Shown: positions 15,813 through 23,415 of the stretch, piece after piece
Position numbering within the stretch: position 1 is the first letter of the stretch
Layout: every line of letters begins with the position of its first letter
Source: Myxococcaceae bacterium
GTDB lineage: Bacteria > Myxococcota > Myxococcia > Myxococcales > Myxococcaceae
NCBI GenBank assembly: GCA_003818285.1
Contig: RPRB01000009.1
Span: 1 to 64,000 of the forward strand
Reading direction: 5' to 3'
Length of the DNA stretch: 64,000 bases
Program-made: the position numbers and the translations under genes
The notes under the pieces: generated by a model
The model's database searches: none
Seen by the model: only the letters and a program-made list of their open reading frames with translations
Told to the model about the DNA's origin: nothing

Positions 15813-16520
15813 CTACCGGTCCCGGTCGTCGAGACCGAGGAGCGAGAGCAGCGTCTTCACCCGCTCGGAAGGATGCCCGAACGCCTTCGCGTAGTCGGCC
15901 TGGCTGCGGCGTACCATCTCCTGGGCCTCGGCGCGGTCATAGACCTCGGGGATCTCCACCGGTCGCTTCTCGCCCGGCATCTGCTTGTAGGTGAGGAAGT
16001 AGTGGCGGAAACGGTCGAGCATCCCCGGCGGGAGCTCGCTCACGTCCTGGAGGTGCCCGTAGGCGGTGTCCCCGGCGAGCACGGCGATGAGCTTGTCGTC
16101 CGCCTGGTTGCCATCGATCATCCGCAGCCCGCCGATCGGCCGCGCCCGGAGCAGCACCCCCGAGTGGCTCACGTCGCGCTCGCTCAGCACGCAGATGTCC
16201 ATCGGATCTCCGTCTCCGTCGACGTGAGCCCGCCCGGTGCGCTCGGCGCAGCGCTCGCCCACCGTGACCCCGCAGAAGGTCTGGGGAATGAACCCATAAA
16301 GGGTGGGCGAGAAGCTGGAGTAGAGCTGAGGCCGGTCGATGCGGAGGTGGCCGGCCTCCTTGTCCAGCTCGTACTTGATCGCGTCGGTGGGGACGATCTC
16401 CACGTAGACCGTCACCTCCGCCGGGGCCCGGTCGCCGATCGGCACCCCGTGCCAGGGGTGCGCGGAGAAGCGCATCGCGAGCAGCCGCTCGAGGGTGTCC
16501 CTGTCCTTGCCGGCGCTCAT
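15813..16520 (-). CDS. Inorganic pyrophosphatase, family I (second copy)
   Basis: The 235-residue family I PPase retains EIVPTDAIKYELDKEAGHL, the LYGFIPQTFCG core, DGDGDPMDICVLSE with the metal-binding Asp cluster, and IDGNQADDKLIAV. It is longer than the first copy at 7394, with an extra N-terminal segment (HPWHGVPIGD) and a C-terminal helix. It is the last gene of an epmA-plsC-ppa run joined by ATGA overlaps, so it probably serves pyrophosphate-releasing reactions. Confidence 0.93.
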   Translation of the reverse strand: MSAGKDRDTLERLLAMRFSAHPWHGVPIGDRAPAEVTVYVEIVPTDAIKYELDKEAGHLRIDRPQLYSSFSPTLYGFIPQTFCGVTVGERCAERTGRAHVDGDGDPMDICVLSERDVSHSGVLLRARPIGGLRMIDGNQADDKLIAVLAGDTAYGHLQDVSELPPGMLDRFRHYFLTYKQMPGEKRPVEIPEVYDRAEAQEMVRRSQADYAKAFGHPSERVKTLLSLLGLDDRDR

Positions 16521-17257
16521 GTCCGGAGCATCTCCTCCACTCGCCGGTTCCCCTCCTCGAGGAGCGCGGCCACCGCATCGTGCGCCTGCTCGGTCAAGCT
16601 GTCACGATCGTCCCGCGTGAGCCCGGTGGTGGGAATCGGCTTTCCGACGCGGAGGACCAGCGGGCGACCGGAGTGCACCCACAGCCCGCCCTTGGGGGTG
16701 ATCTCGTGGGCGCCGGCGACGGCCACGGGGACGATGGGCACCTGAGCGTCGGTCGCCAGGATGGCCGCGCCCTTCTTGAAGGGACGGAGCTTTCCGTCGG
16801 TGCTCCGCGTCCCCTCGGCGAAGAAGAGGATGCTGGTCCGGGTGCGGACCTGCTGCACCGCCGCCTCGATCCGCTGGTGGTCGGCGTCGCTCCCGGTGCG
16901 CTCGACGCGGATGTTGCCCATCGCCTTCACCGCCGCGCCGAAGATGGGAATGCGGTAGATCTCCCGCTTGGCCACGAAGCGAATGTGCTTCGGCAGCCTG
17001 GTGAAGACGAAGGGGGCATCGAAGTTCGACTGGTGGTTGCAGACCAGCACGCACGTGCCCGCCGGGAGGTTCTCCAGGCCCTGCACGTCCTCGCGTACCC
17101 CGGCCGCGGCGAGCACGGCGTTGCACCAGCCGCGGATGACCGGGTCGGCGCGCTCCGGGCGACCGGGCGACAGCGCGATGACCACCAGACCCACCACGGC
17201 GCTGCTGCCCACCGCCGCGTACGTGGCCACGGTGTGGAGGAGCTCGCCGCCGCTCAT
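16517..17257 (-). CDS. plsC: 1-acyl-sn-glycerol-3-phosphate acyltransferase (PlsC)
   Basis: The 246-residue membrane enzyme acylates lysophosphatidic acid to phosphatidic acid. One N-terminal hydrophobic segment (about residues 10-30) precedes the acyltransferase motifs NHQSNFD (HX4D), AKREIYRIPIFG, FFAEGTRS and VPIVPVAVAG. It is coupled by ATGA overlaps to epmA upstream and to the second pyrophosphatase downstream. Confidence 0.93.
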   Translation of the reverse strand: MSGGELLHTVATYAAVGSSAVVGLVVIALSPGRPERADPVIRGWCNAVLAAAGVREDVQGLENLPAGTCVLVCNHQSNFDAPFVFTRLPKHIRFVAKREIYRIPIFGAAVKAMGNIRVERTGSDADHQRIEAAVQQVRTRTSILFFAEGTRSTDGKLRPFKKGAAILATDAQVPIVPVAVAGAHEITPKGGLWVHSGRPLVLRVGKPIPTTGLTRDDRDSLTEQAHDAVAALLEEGNRRVEEMLRT

Positions 17258-18240
17258 ACGGACCCGTGCGCCGGAAAGAGGAGCACGTCCTCGATGCGCT
17301 CGGCGCCGAGGAGCAGCATCAGCACCCGGTCCAGGCCGAGGGCCACACCTCCCGAGGGCGGCATCCGGCCCACCGCCTCGAGGAACGCCTCGTCCAGCGG
17401 ATAGGCGGGCCGGCCCCGGGCGACGCGGAAGGCGCGTTCCTCCTCGAGCCGGCGACGCTGCTCGACAGGATCGGTCAGCTCGGAGAAGCCGTTGGCCAGC
17501 TCGAGCCCGTGCGCATAGAGCTCAAAGCGCTCGGCCACCGAGGGGTCCTGAGGGCTGAGCCGGGCGAGGGCGGCCATCGACGCCGGATAGTCGATCAGGA
17601 ACGCTGGCCGGCCACGTCCAAGCCGCGGCTCCACCCGTTCCAGGAAGAGCCGGAAGAAGACGTCGTCGAAGCCGTCGCCGGGCTCGGTCCGGACTCCCAC
17701 TCGCCGTGCGCCTTCCGCGAGCGACGCCGCGTCGGGGACCTGGCGGAGGTCGATCCCGGTCTCCCGGCAGACTGCCTCGCGAACCGTGACCCGTTGGTAG
17801 GGCCGGCGCCCGAACGGCTCGCTGCGCCCGAGCGCGGCGGCGGCCGCAGCGAGGACGGATTCGAGGTCGTCCATGATCGCCCGGTAGTCGGCGTGCGGAC
17901 GGTACATCTCGAGCATCGTGAACTCGGGATTGTGCGTCGGGCTGACCTCGCCGTTCCGGAAGACCTTGCAGATCTGGAAGATGGGCCCCGCGCCGTCGGC
18001 GAGGAGCCGCTTCATCGCGTACTCGGGGCTGGTGTGCAGGTACAGGGTCCGCGCCCGCCCGAGGTCGGTCTCGGGCACGAAGGGGACCTCGAAGGCCCGG
18101 ATGTGAGGCTCCATGCCCGGCGCGGGCACCAGGAGCGGCGTCTCGACCTCCTGGTACCCGAGCCCCTCGAGCTGCGCGCGGACCGCACGCTGGAGCAACT
18201 GGCGGGCACGGGCCCCGGCCCACTGCGAAGGATTGGGCAT
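17254..18240 (-). CDS. epmA: EF-P lysyltransferase EpmA (PoxA/GenX-like)
   Basis: The 328-residue protein is a class II lysyl-tRNA-synthetase-like catalytic domain without the anticodon-binding domain, as in EpmA, which lysylates elongation factor P. Motifs are VETPLLVPAPGMEPHI, YLHTSPEYAMKRLLADG, FRNGEVSPTHNPEFTMLEMY (motif 2), LANGFSELTD, and GVALGLDRVLMLLLG (motif 3). An in-frame ATG at 18273 would add 11 residues, has a better ribosome-binding site (GGGAG), and would overlap the start of the divergent lipoprotein gene. Confidence 0.9.
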   Translation of the reverse strand: MPNPSQWAGARARQLLQRAVRAQLEGLGYQEVETPLLVPAPGMEPHIRAFEVPFVPETDLGRARTLYLHTSPEYAMKRLLADGAGPIFQICKVFRNGEVSPTHNPEFTMLEMYRPHADYRAIMDDLESVLAAAAAALGRSEPFGRRPYQRVTVREAVCRETGIDLRQVPDAASLAEGARRVGVRTEPGDGFDDVFFRLFLERVEPRLGRGRPAFLIDYPASMAALARLSPQDPSVAERFELYAHGLELANGFSELTDPVEQRRRLEEERAFRVARGRPAYPLDEAFLEAVGRMPPSGGVALGLDRVLMLLLGAERIEDVLLFPAHGSV

Positions 18241-18271
18241 CCCGGCGGGCGACGGTACAGTTCGCCTCTTC

Positions 18272-20059
18272 ATGCGTCCACGGCTCCCGCACGTCCTCCT
18301 CGCGCTCCTCCTCGCCGCCTGCGCCAGCCAGCCGGTTCCTCCGGACCCCGTGGCGAGCTTTCCTTCCCGAACCCCGGAGCGGGAGGCGCTCGGGCCGGCG
18401 GTGGCGGAGCTCGCCGCCAAGGCCGAAGCGCTTCTCCGCTCGCAGGACGAGCTGGTCTGGAAGTACTGGACCGAGGGCGTGCCCGCGGATCTCGCGAAGA
18501 CGTACGTGGGGGCCGAGGCGTGGCTCACCCCGGAATCAGTGGCCCGGGTGGCGCGGCAGCGGGAGCTGACCAGCGACGCGCGCGAGCGCCGGGCCCTGGA
18601 GCACCTGCACGCGTACCTCGCCGGGGAGTGGATGGCGCAGCAGCTCGCCGACGTCTCGGACGCCATCGCCACCCTCGAGCAGTCGCTGACCTTCAAGGTC
18701 GCGGGGACGGAGCGGCCCTACCGAAATCTGGAGTCCATCCTCGCCACGGAGAAGAGCGCGCTGCGCCGGCGGCAGATCTACGAGGCGGCCACGCCGGCGG
18801 TGGAGAAGGTCTCCGCCCTCGTCCTGCGCCGGGGCGCCCGGGCCGCCGAGCTCCTTCCGGCGCTGAACCTCGACCCTGCCGCCTGGACTGCCGAGCTCCG
18901 CGAGGCGAAGCCCGAGCAGCTCGGGGCGCTGGCAGACGCGGTGCTGACCCGGACCCAGGAGGCCTGGACCGGCGCGCTGACACGGCTGGCGCAGCGAGAG
19001 CTGCAGCTGCCGCTGGACCGCATCGGCCGGCAGGACCTGCCGCGACTGGTGCGCCTGCCCCCCACCGAAGGCTTCAAGCGCGCGGAGGTGGTCTCGCGTA
19101 TCCGGGCAACGCTCGGGCCGCTCGAGCTCGATCCGGCGACGTTGAAGACGGTGACCCTCGACGCCGGTGACGCACCGAAGAAGAACCCGCGGGGGCTGGT
19201 GCTCGGCGTGGTGGTGCCCACGGACGTGCGCATCTCGCTGAAGCCAGTGGGCGGCGCCCGCGACCAGCGCAGCGCGCTGCATGAGTTTGGCCACGCGGTG
19301 CACGACGCCTTCACCGAGGAGCGGCGCTTCGAGCTGGCGAAGCTCGGCAACCGCACCAACGCCGAGGTCTTCGCCGCGCTGTTCGAGTCGCTCACCACGG
19401 AGCCGGCGTGGCTGGAGCAGGCGGGGCTGTCGGCAGACGCCAGCCGGACCTGGATCCAGGGGGTGAGCGTGCAGGAGCTGTTCCTCGTGCGGCGAGCCGC
19501 GGGCAAGGTGCTCTTCAACATCGCCGGCGCGAAGCCGGGCGCCGATCTGCGCGCGGCCTACCGGTCGACGATGGATCGGGCCTACGCACTGCCGGGCTCG
19601 GCGCAGGACGAGGCTCGGCTCACCCTCGACCAGGAGGCGACCCTCGGGGCAGCGGACTACCTCCGCGGGTGGCTCCTCGGTGCCCAGCTGCGGGCAGCGC
19701 TGGTGCGGAAGTTCGGCACGCGCTGGTGGCAGGAGCCCGGCGCCGGCGCGTTTCTCAAGCCGTTGCTCGCGCCGGGGAACGGCCTCGACGCGGACGGGCT
19801 CGCACGCGCGCTCGGCGATTCCGGCGTGTCCCCCGACGCGTTCGTGGCGGCGATCGTGCCGCGGCTTACCGGTACCGGACCGGAGGGACAGTCTCCGGCA
19901 CCGAAGCAGCCCGCGCCCGCCAGTCCACCGCCATCACCGACGAGCACCGCCGAGACGCCGCCAGCCGCCGCCGCCGCCGTTGCTCCGGCATCCGCGACAG
20001 TCGGGCAGATGACCGCGCCTCCGGACGCGGGGACGGCCGAGGCGACCGGCACGAAGTGA
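18272..20059 (+). CDS. Lipoprotein zinc peptidase, M3-like
   Basis: The 595-residue protein has a clear lipoprotein signal (HVLLALLLAACASQP). A mostly helical body leads to the zinc site HEFGHAVH starting at His337, with a downstream TNAEVFAALFESL helix offering the third ligand Glu. This matches M3/oligoendopeptidase-like enzymes. The last ~70 residues are Pro/Ala/Thr-rich linker. There is no Shine-Dalgarno sequence; TACAGT at 18256-18261 could be a -10 box placing the transcript start at the ATG (leaderless). Confidence 0.85.
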   Translation: MRPRLPHVLLALLLAACASQPVPPDPVASFPSRTPEREALGPAVAELAAKAEALLRSQDELVWKYWTEGVPADLAKTYVGAEAWLTPESVARVARQRELTSDARERRALEHLHAYLAGEWMAQQLADVSDAIATLEQSLTFKVAGTERPYRNLESILATEKSALRRRQIYEAATPAVEKVSALVLRRGARAAELLPALNLDPAAWTAELREAKPEQLGALADAVLTRTQEAWTGALTRLAQRELQLPLDRIGRQDLPRLVRLPPTEGFKRAEVVSRIRATLGPLELDPATLKTVTLDAGDAPKKNPRGLVLGVVVPTDVRISLKPVGGARDQRSALHEFGHAVHDAFTEERRFELAKLGNRTNAEVFAALFESLTTEPAWLEQAGLSADASRTWIQGVSVQELFLVRRAAGKVLFNIAGAKPGADLRAAYRSTMDRAYALPGSAQDEARLTLDQEATLGAADYLRGWLLGAQLRAALVRKFGTRWWQEPGAGAFLKPLLAPGNGLDADGLARALGDSGVSPDAFVAAIVPRLTGTGPEGQSPAPKQPAPASPPPSPTSTAETPPAAAAAVAPASATVGQMTAPPDAGTAEATGTK

Positions 20060-20084
20060 CCGGGGTCGATCCGCCGACCGCGCG

Positions 20085-20459
20085 TGCAGGGTGCGGTGGC
20101 ACGGTCGACCCTGGGGCCTCCAGGCGCTCGCCAAGGGGTCCAACGAGGAGATCGCACCATGGAGGCCATCGCGGCCCTGGCCGTTGACCGTAATCCGCCA
20201 TCGGTTGAAGCCACCGTTGTTCAGTTTCCCGTCCATCTCCGAGGTCGCCCACAGAGCCTTCCGTCTCAGGCCGGAGGGCGCTGGCCGTCGCGGCGCGTCC
20301 GGCCGAACGCGGCAGCCCAGGACCAGCAGGCACCTCTCCTCCGCGCATCCGCTCCGCCAGAGCTCGATGATCGGCTCGGGCTCCGGGGACGCGTGGGGGC
20401 CCTCGCTCGCGTGCGTACATCCGACCAGGAGAATCGCGACCGCCCCCCCGCGGTCGCAT
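20085..20459 (-). pseudogene. Possible DUF4375/DMP19-like lipoprotein remnant
   Basis: This 405-bp gap (20060-20468) has no intact gene. On the minus strand one frame shows VAILLVGCTHASEGP, which looks like a lipobox, and about 60 codons later ATSEMDGKLNNGGFNRW, like the NGGF motif of DMP19/DUF4375 proteins. That frame has no start codon. The only ATG (20459) is out of frame across a run of seven G (20449-20443); with six G it would read straight into the lipobox. The rest of the domain is not recognisable. It could be a decayed gene, a phase-variable tract or a sequencing error. Confidence 0.3.
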
Positions 20460-20468
20460 GCCGAGCGC

Positions 20469-21548
20469 TCAGCCGCCGACGGGTTTCCCGCAGTTCCCGC
20501 AGAACTTCGCGCCCGGGGCGAGGTCCGAGCCGCACTCGGTGCACTTCTTCCCCACCGGCGCGAGCGGCTGGCCGCAGTTGCCGCAGAACTTGCCCGTCCC
20601 CGGCGTGCCGCAGTTGGGGCACGGCGTGCCCGCGGCAGCCACCGGGGCCGGCGCCGCCGGCGGCCGCTGCTGTCCCTGCTGGAACGCCTGTGCCATCCCG
20701 AAGCCGATGCCCAGCCCGGCGCCCTGGAGCGCCCCGCCGCCGCCCTCCCCGCCCTTCGCCATCCCCTCCGCCGCCCCGAGCATCGCCTGCCCCTGCGCGT
20801 AATGCTGGAAGCCGCCGGCGAGCTTGCTGTACGCGGTGTCCTTGGTCAGCCGCTTCAGCGTGGCCTCGTCCTCGTCCTTGATCGAGACGGTGAAGTTGCC
20901 CATCCGCACGATGGTCAGCCCGTAGCCCTCCACGTGCGGCTTGAAGCCGGCGATCACGTCCTGCTCGATCTCCTCGGTGTACGCGCCCGAGGTCACGTCG
21001 AGCAGGGGCCACCTCTTCTTGACGAGGAGCTCGGCGATGCGGTCGCGCACCACCTTCAGCACCTGGCTCTTGAACCAGGCGAGGAACTCCTCGTTGCTGG
21101 TCCGCCGCAGGCCCACCAGGCCGAGGATCAGCTTCTCCGGCTCGGTCACCTTCACCGAGAAGTCGCCGTAGACCATCGTCCCGATGCCCAGGCCGGTCTC
21201 CGGATCACGCACGTCGCCGATCGGACCGCCGAACTTCACGCCGGGGAACTCGCGCAGGCCGACGAAGTAGATCTCGGCGACGAAGAGGTTCCCGCCGGTG
21301 AAGGCCTCGACGAAGCGGCCGAGGAACGGGATGTTCTGGGTGTCGAGCGTGTGCCGCCCGGGCCCGAGCTTCCCCTGCACCTGCCCGTCCTTGACGAAGA
21401 TCGCGACCTCGTCGGCGCCGACCGTGAGCTGGGTCAGCATCCGGACGTTCCGCTCCGGATAGGCGTAGAGGATGTCGTCCTTCGCCGCGTCGGCGCGGGC
21501 GATGAAGTTGCGCTGCGCTTCACCCTTCAGTGCATCGAACAGACCCAA
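20469..21548 (-). CDS. SPFH-domain protein with C-terminal double zinc ribbon
   Basis: The 359-residue protein has an SPFH-like region (about residues 20-245; IPFLGRFVEAFTGGNLFVAE, VYGDFSVKVTEPEKL) of the 'virion core protein/YdjI' kind. A Gly-rich, hydrophobic stretch follows, then two zinc ribbons (CPNCGTPGTGKFCGNCG and CTECGSDLAPGAKFCGNCG) with eight Cys. Such proteins associate with membranes; the role is unknown. It starts at TTG with GGGAGG six bases upstream. It appears monocistronic. Confidence 0.85.
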   Translation of the reverse strand: MGLFDALKGEAQRNFIARADAAKDDILYAYPERNVRMLTQLTVGADEVAIFVKDGQVQGKLGPGRHTLDTQNIPFLGRFVEAFTGGNLFVAEIYFVGLREFPGVKFGGPIGDVRDPETGLGIGTMVYGDFSVKVTEPEKLILGLVGLRRTSNEEFLAWFKSQVLKVVRDRIAELLVKKRWPLLDVTSGAYTEEIEQDVIAGFKPHVEGYGLTIVRMGNFTVSIKDEDEATLKRLTKDTAYSKLAGGFQHYAQGQAMLGAAEGMAKGGEGGGGALQGAGLGIGFGMAQAFQQGQQRPPAAPAPVAAAGTPCPNCGTPGTGKFCGNCGQPLAPVGKKCTECGSDLAPGAKFCGNCGKPVGG

Positions 21549-21691
21549 GGCGAACCTCCCGGGAGGGACCTTCGTCGCTGATCACGGGGCGAGGGCGGCG
21601 GGATTGCTCCTTGCGCCTTCCGTGCCATGAGGATCGCACAGGAGCATGCGCCGTTGCGAGCCCGGGGGGTGCGCTCGGACTCGGCGGGGCG

Positions 21692-22492
21692 CTAGGTCCA
21701 CCGGCTGACCAGCCGCTCGCGGTCGAACAGCCGGACGCTCGCCCGGATGAGGAGGATGTCCAGCACCAGCACCACCAGGCCCTGCACCGCGTAGTACCCG
21801 GTCCCGGCGCGGATCCACCCCGCGAGCTGACCTCCGACGAGGCCCATCAGCGGCAGCACCACCAGCGCCGAGAGCTGCTGCGCCAGCCGCGCCTCTCCGA
21901 CCCGCGCCGACACCAGCACCGCGAGCCCGTTGCCCAGGAAGGCGAACAGCGGCGCCACGACTCCGATGCCGAAGAGCCACATGCCGTTCGGCAGTACCGG
22001 GGCGTGCACCAGCGGCCAGGCGACGGCGTCCACCGCGAGGACGAACACCGCGAACGACAGCCAGGTGATGGCCACCGCCGGGACGACGGAGGCGAGGCTC
22101 TTCCCGAGCACCAGCTCGGCGGCGCTCACCGGCGCAGCCAAAAGCGGCTCCAGGGTGCGGCGCTCCTTCTCGCCGGCCACGCTCTGCGAGGAGATCAGGA
22201 TCGGCACGAACACCGGCATGAGGAGGAACACGCCGAACCAGTCGAGCACCAGCTTGTCGATCATGAACCGAACCGGATCGGCGTTCAGCGGGAGCGTGGG
22301 GTCGTAGTACAGCGCCATCGAGCGGAAGGTCACCGTGTCCGGGTTGCGGAGCCAGGACCAGATCACCCCCGTCGGCACCAGGACCAGCACCGCGGGGAGG
22401 GCGAGCATGCTGGCCAGGAGCCCGGGGTTCTTCCGGAGGTCGAGCGCCTCCTTCCAGCTCACGGCCAGCGCGCGGTGCAAGCGGAAGCTCAC
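21692..22492 (-). CDS. ABC transporter permease (ABC-2/NatB type)
   Basis: The 266-residue membrane protein has an N-terminal amphipathic region (RALAVSWKEALDLRKNPGLLA), a large external loop, and five or six hydrophobic segments. SSQSVAGEKERRTLEPLLAAPVSAAEL is the conserved cytoplasmic loop of ABC-2 exporters such as NatB. It is coupled by a GTGA overlap to the ATPase gene. Substrate unknown; Na+, drug or lipid export are all possible. Confidence 0.9.
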   Translation of the reverse strand: MSFRLHRALAVSWKEALDLRKNPGLLASMLALPAVLVLVPTGVIWSWLRNPDTVTFRSMALYYDPTLPLNADPVRFMIDKLVLDWFGVFLLMPVFVPILISSQSVAGEKERRTLEPLLAAPVSAAELVLGKSLASVVPAVAITWLSFAVFVLAVDAVAWPLVHAPVLPNGMWLFGIGVVAPLFAFLGNGLAVLVSARVGEARLAQQLSALVVLPLMGLVGGQLAGWIRAGTGYYAVQGLVVLVLDILLIRASVRLFDRERLVSRWT

Positions 22493-23415
22493 GTGGCCTC
22501 CGTCTCGCTGCTGCGGGTGAGCTCGAGGTACACGTCCTCGAGGGCGCGCTGGGCGGGGAACACGGCGTGGATGCGGACCCCGGCCTGGGCGAGCAGCGCC
22601 ACCACCTCGGGGATGCTCACCCCCCCGGCGAGCGTGATCCGCAGCACGTGCGCCTCGGCCACCCACACGCAGGGCGGCACGATGGGTCCCAGCGCCTCGC
22701 CCGCCGCGCCCGCGCTCCCCTCGACGTGAATCTCCACCACCGCGGTCTGCCGGCGGAGCTCGGGGACCGTCCCCACCGCGAGGAGCCGCCCCTTCACCAC
22801 CGCGACCCGGGCGCAGAGGCGCTCCACCTCGGCCATGTTGTGCGAGCACAGCACCACCGTGCGGCCGTCGGCGGCCAGCTCGCCGACCGCGTCTCGCACC
22901 GCGCGGGCGGATTCCGGGTCGAGCCCGCTGGTCGGCTCGTCGAGGAAGAGCGCCTGTGGGTCATGGAGGAGGGCGCGGACCAGCGCCAGCTTTTGCCGCA
23001 TCCCCTTGCTGAAGGTGCCGCAGCGGTCCTCCTCGCGACCGCCGAGGCCGAAGCGCTGCATCCAGCGGCGAGCCGCCTCCCAGGCCGGCTTCGTGTCGCG
23101 GTGGTGGAGCTTGAGGAAGAAGCGGAGATTCTCGCGCGCGGTGAGGCGGTCGTAGAGCCCGGGCTGCTCGGTCAGGAGCCCGACGCGTGACCGGAGGGCC
23201 TCCCCGTCCCCGTCGAGTGGCACGCCGCACACGATGGCCCGCCCCGACGAGGGCCGGAGCAGCCCGGTGAGCATCCGGACGGTGGTGGTCTTCCCCGCCC
23301 CGTTCGGTCCGAGGAGCCCGAACACCTCGCCGGCGCCGACGTCGAAGTCGAGCCCCTCCACCGCGGTGCGCGGACCGAAGTTCTTCGAGAGGGAGCGGAC
23401 CTCGATGCGGCTCAA
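22489..23415 (-). CDS. ABC transporter ATP-binding protein (NatA-like)
   Basis: The 308-residue ATPase has Walker A GPNGAGKTTT, Q-loop LLTEQPGL, a signature FSKGMRQKLAL, Walker B ALFLDEPTSGLD, and the switch His in LCSHN. A C-terminal ~80-residue extension is typical of NatA/DrrA ATPases. TTG at 23415 forms a TTGA overlap with the glycosyltransferase stop and gives the expected start LSRIEVRSLSKNFG; no ATG lies nearby. Confidence 0.92.
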   Translation of the reverse strand: MSRIEVRSLSKNFGPRTAVEGLDFDVGAGEVFGLLGPNGAGKTTTVRMLTGLLRPSSGRAIVCGVPLDGDGEALRSRVGLLTEQPGLYDRLTARENLRFFLKLHHRDTKPAWEAARRWMQRFGLGGREEDRCGTFSKGMRQKLALVRALLHDPQALFLDEPTSGLDPESARAVRDAVGELAADGRTVVLCSHNMAEVERLCARVAVVKGRLLAVGTVPELRRQTAVVEIHVEGSAGAAGEALGPIVPPCVWVAEAHVLRITLAGGVSIPEVVALLAQAGVRIHAVFPAQRALEDVYLELTRSSETEAT

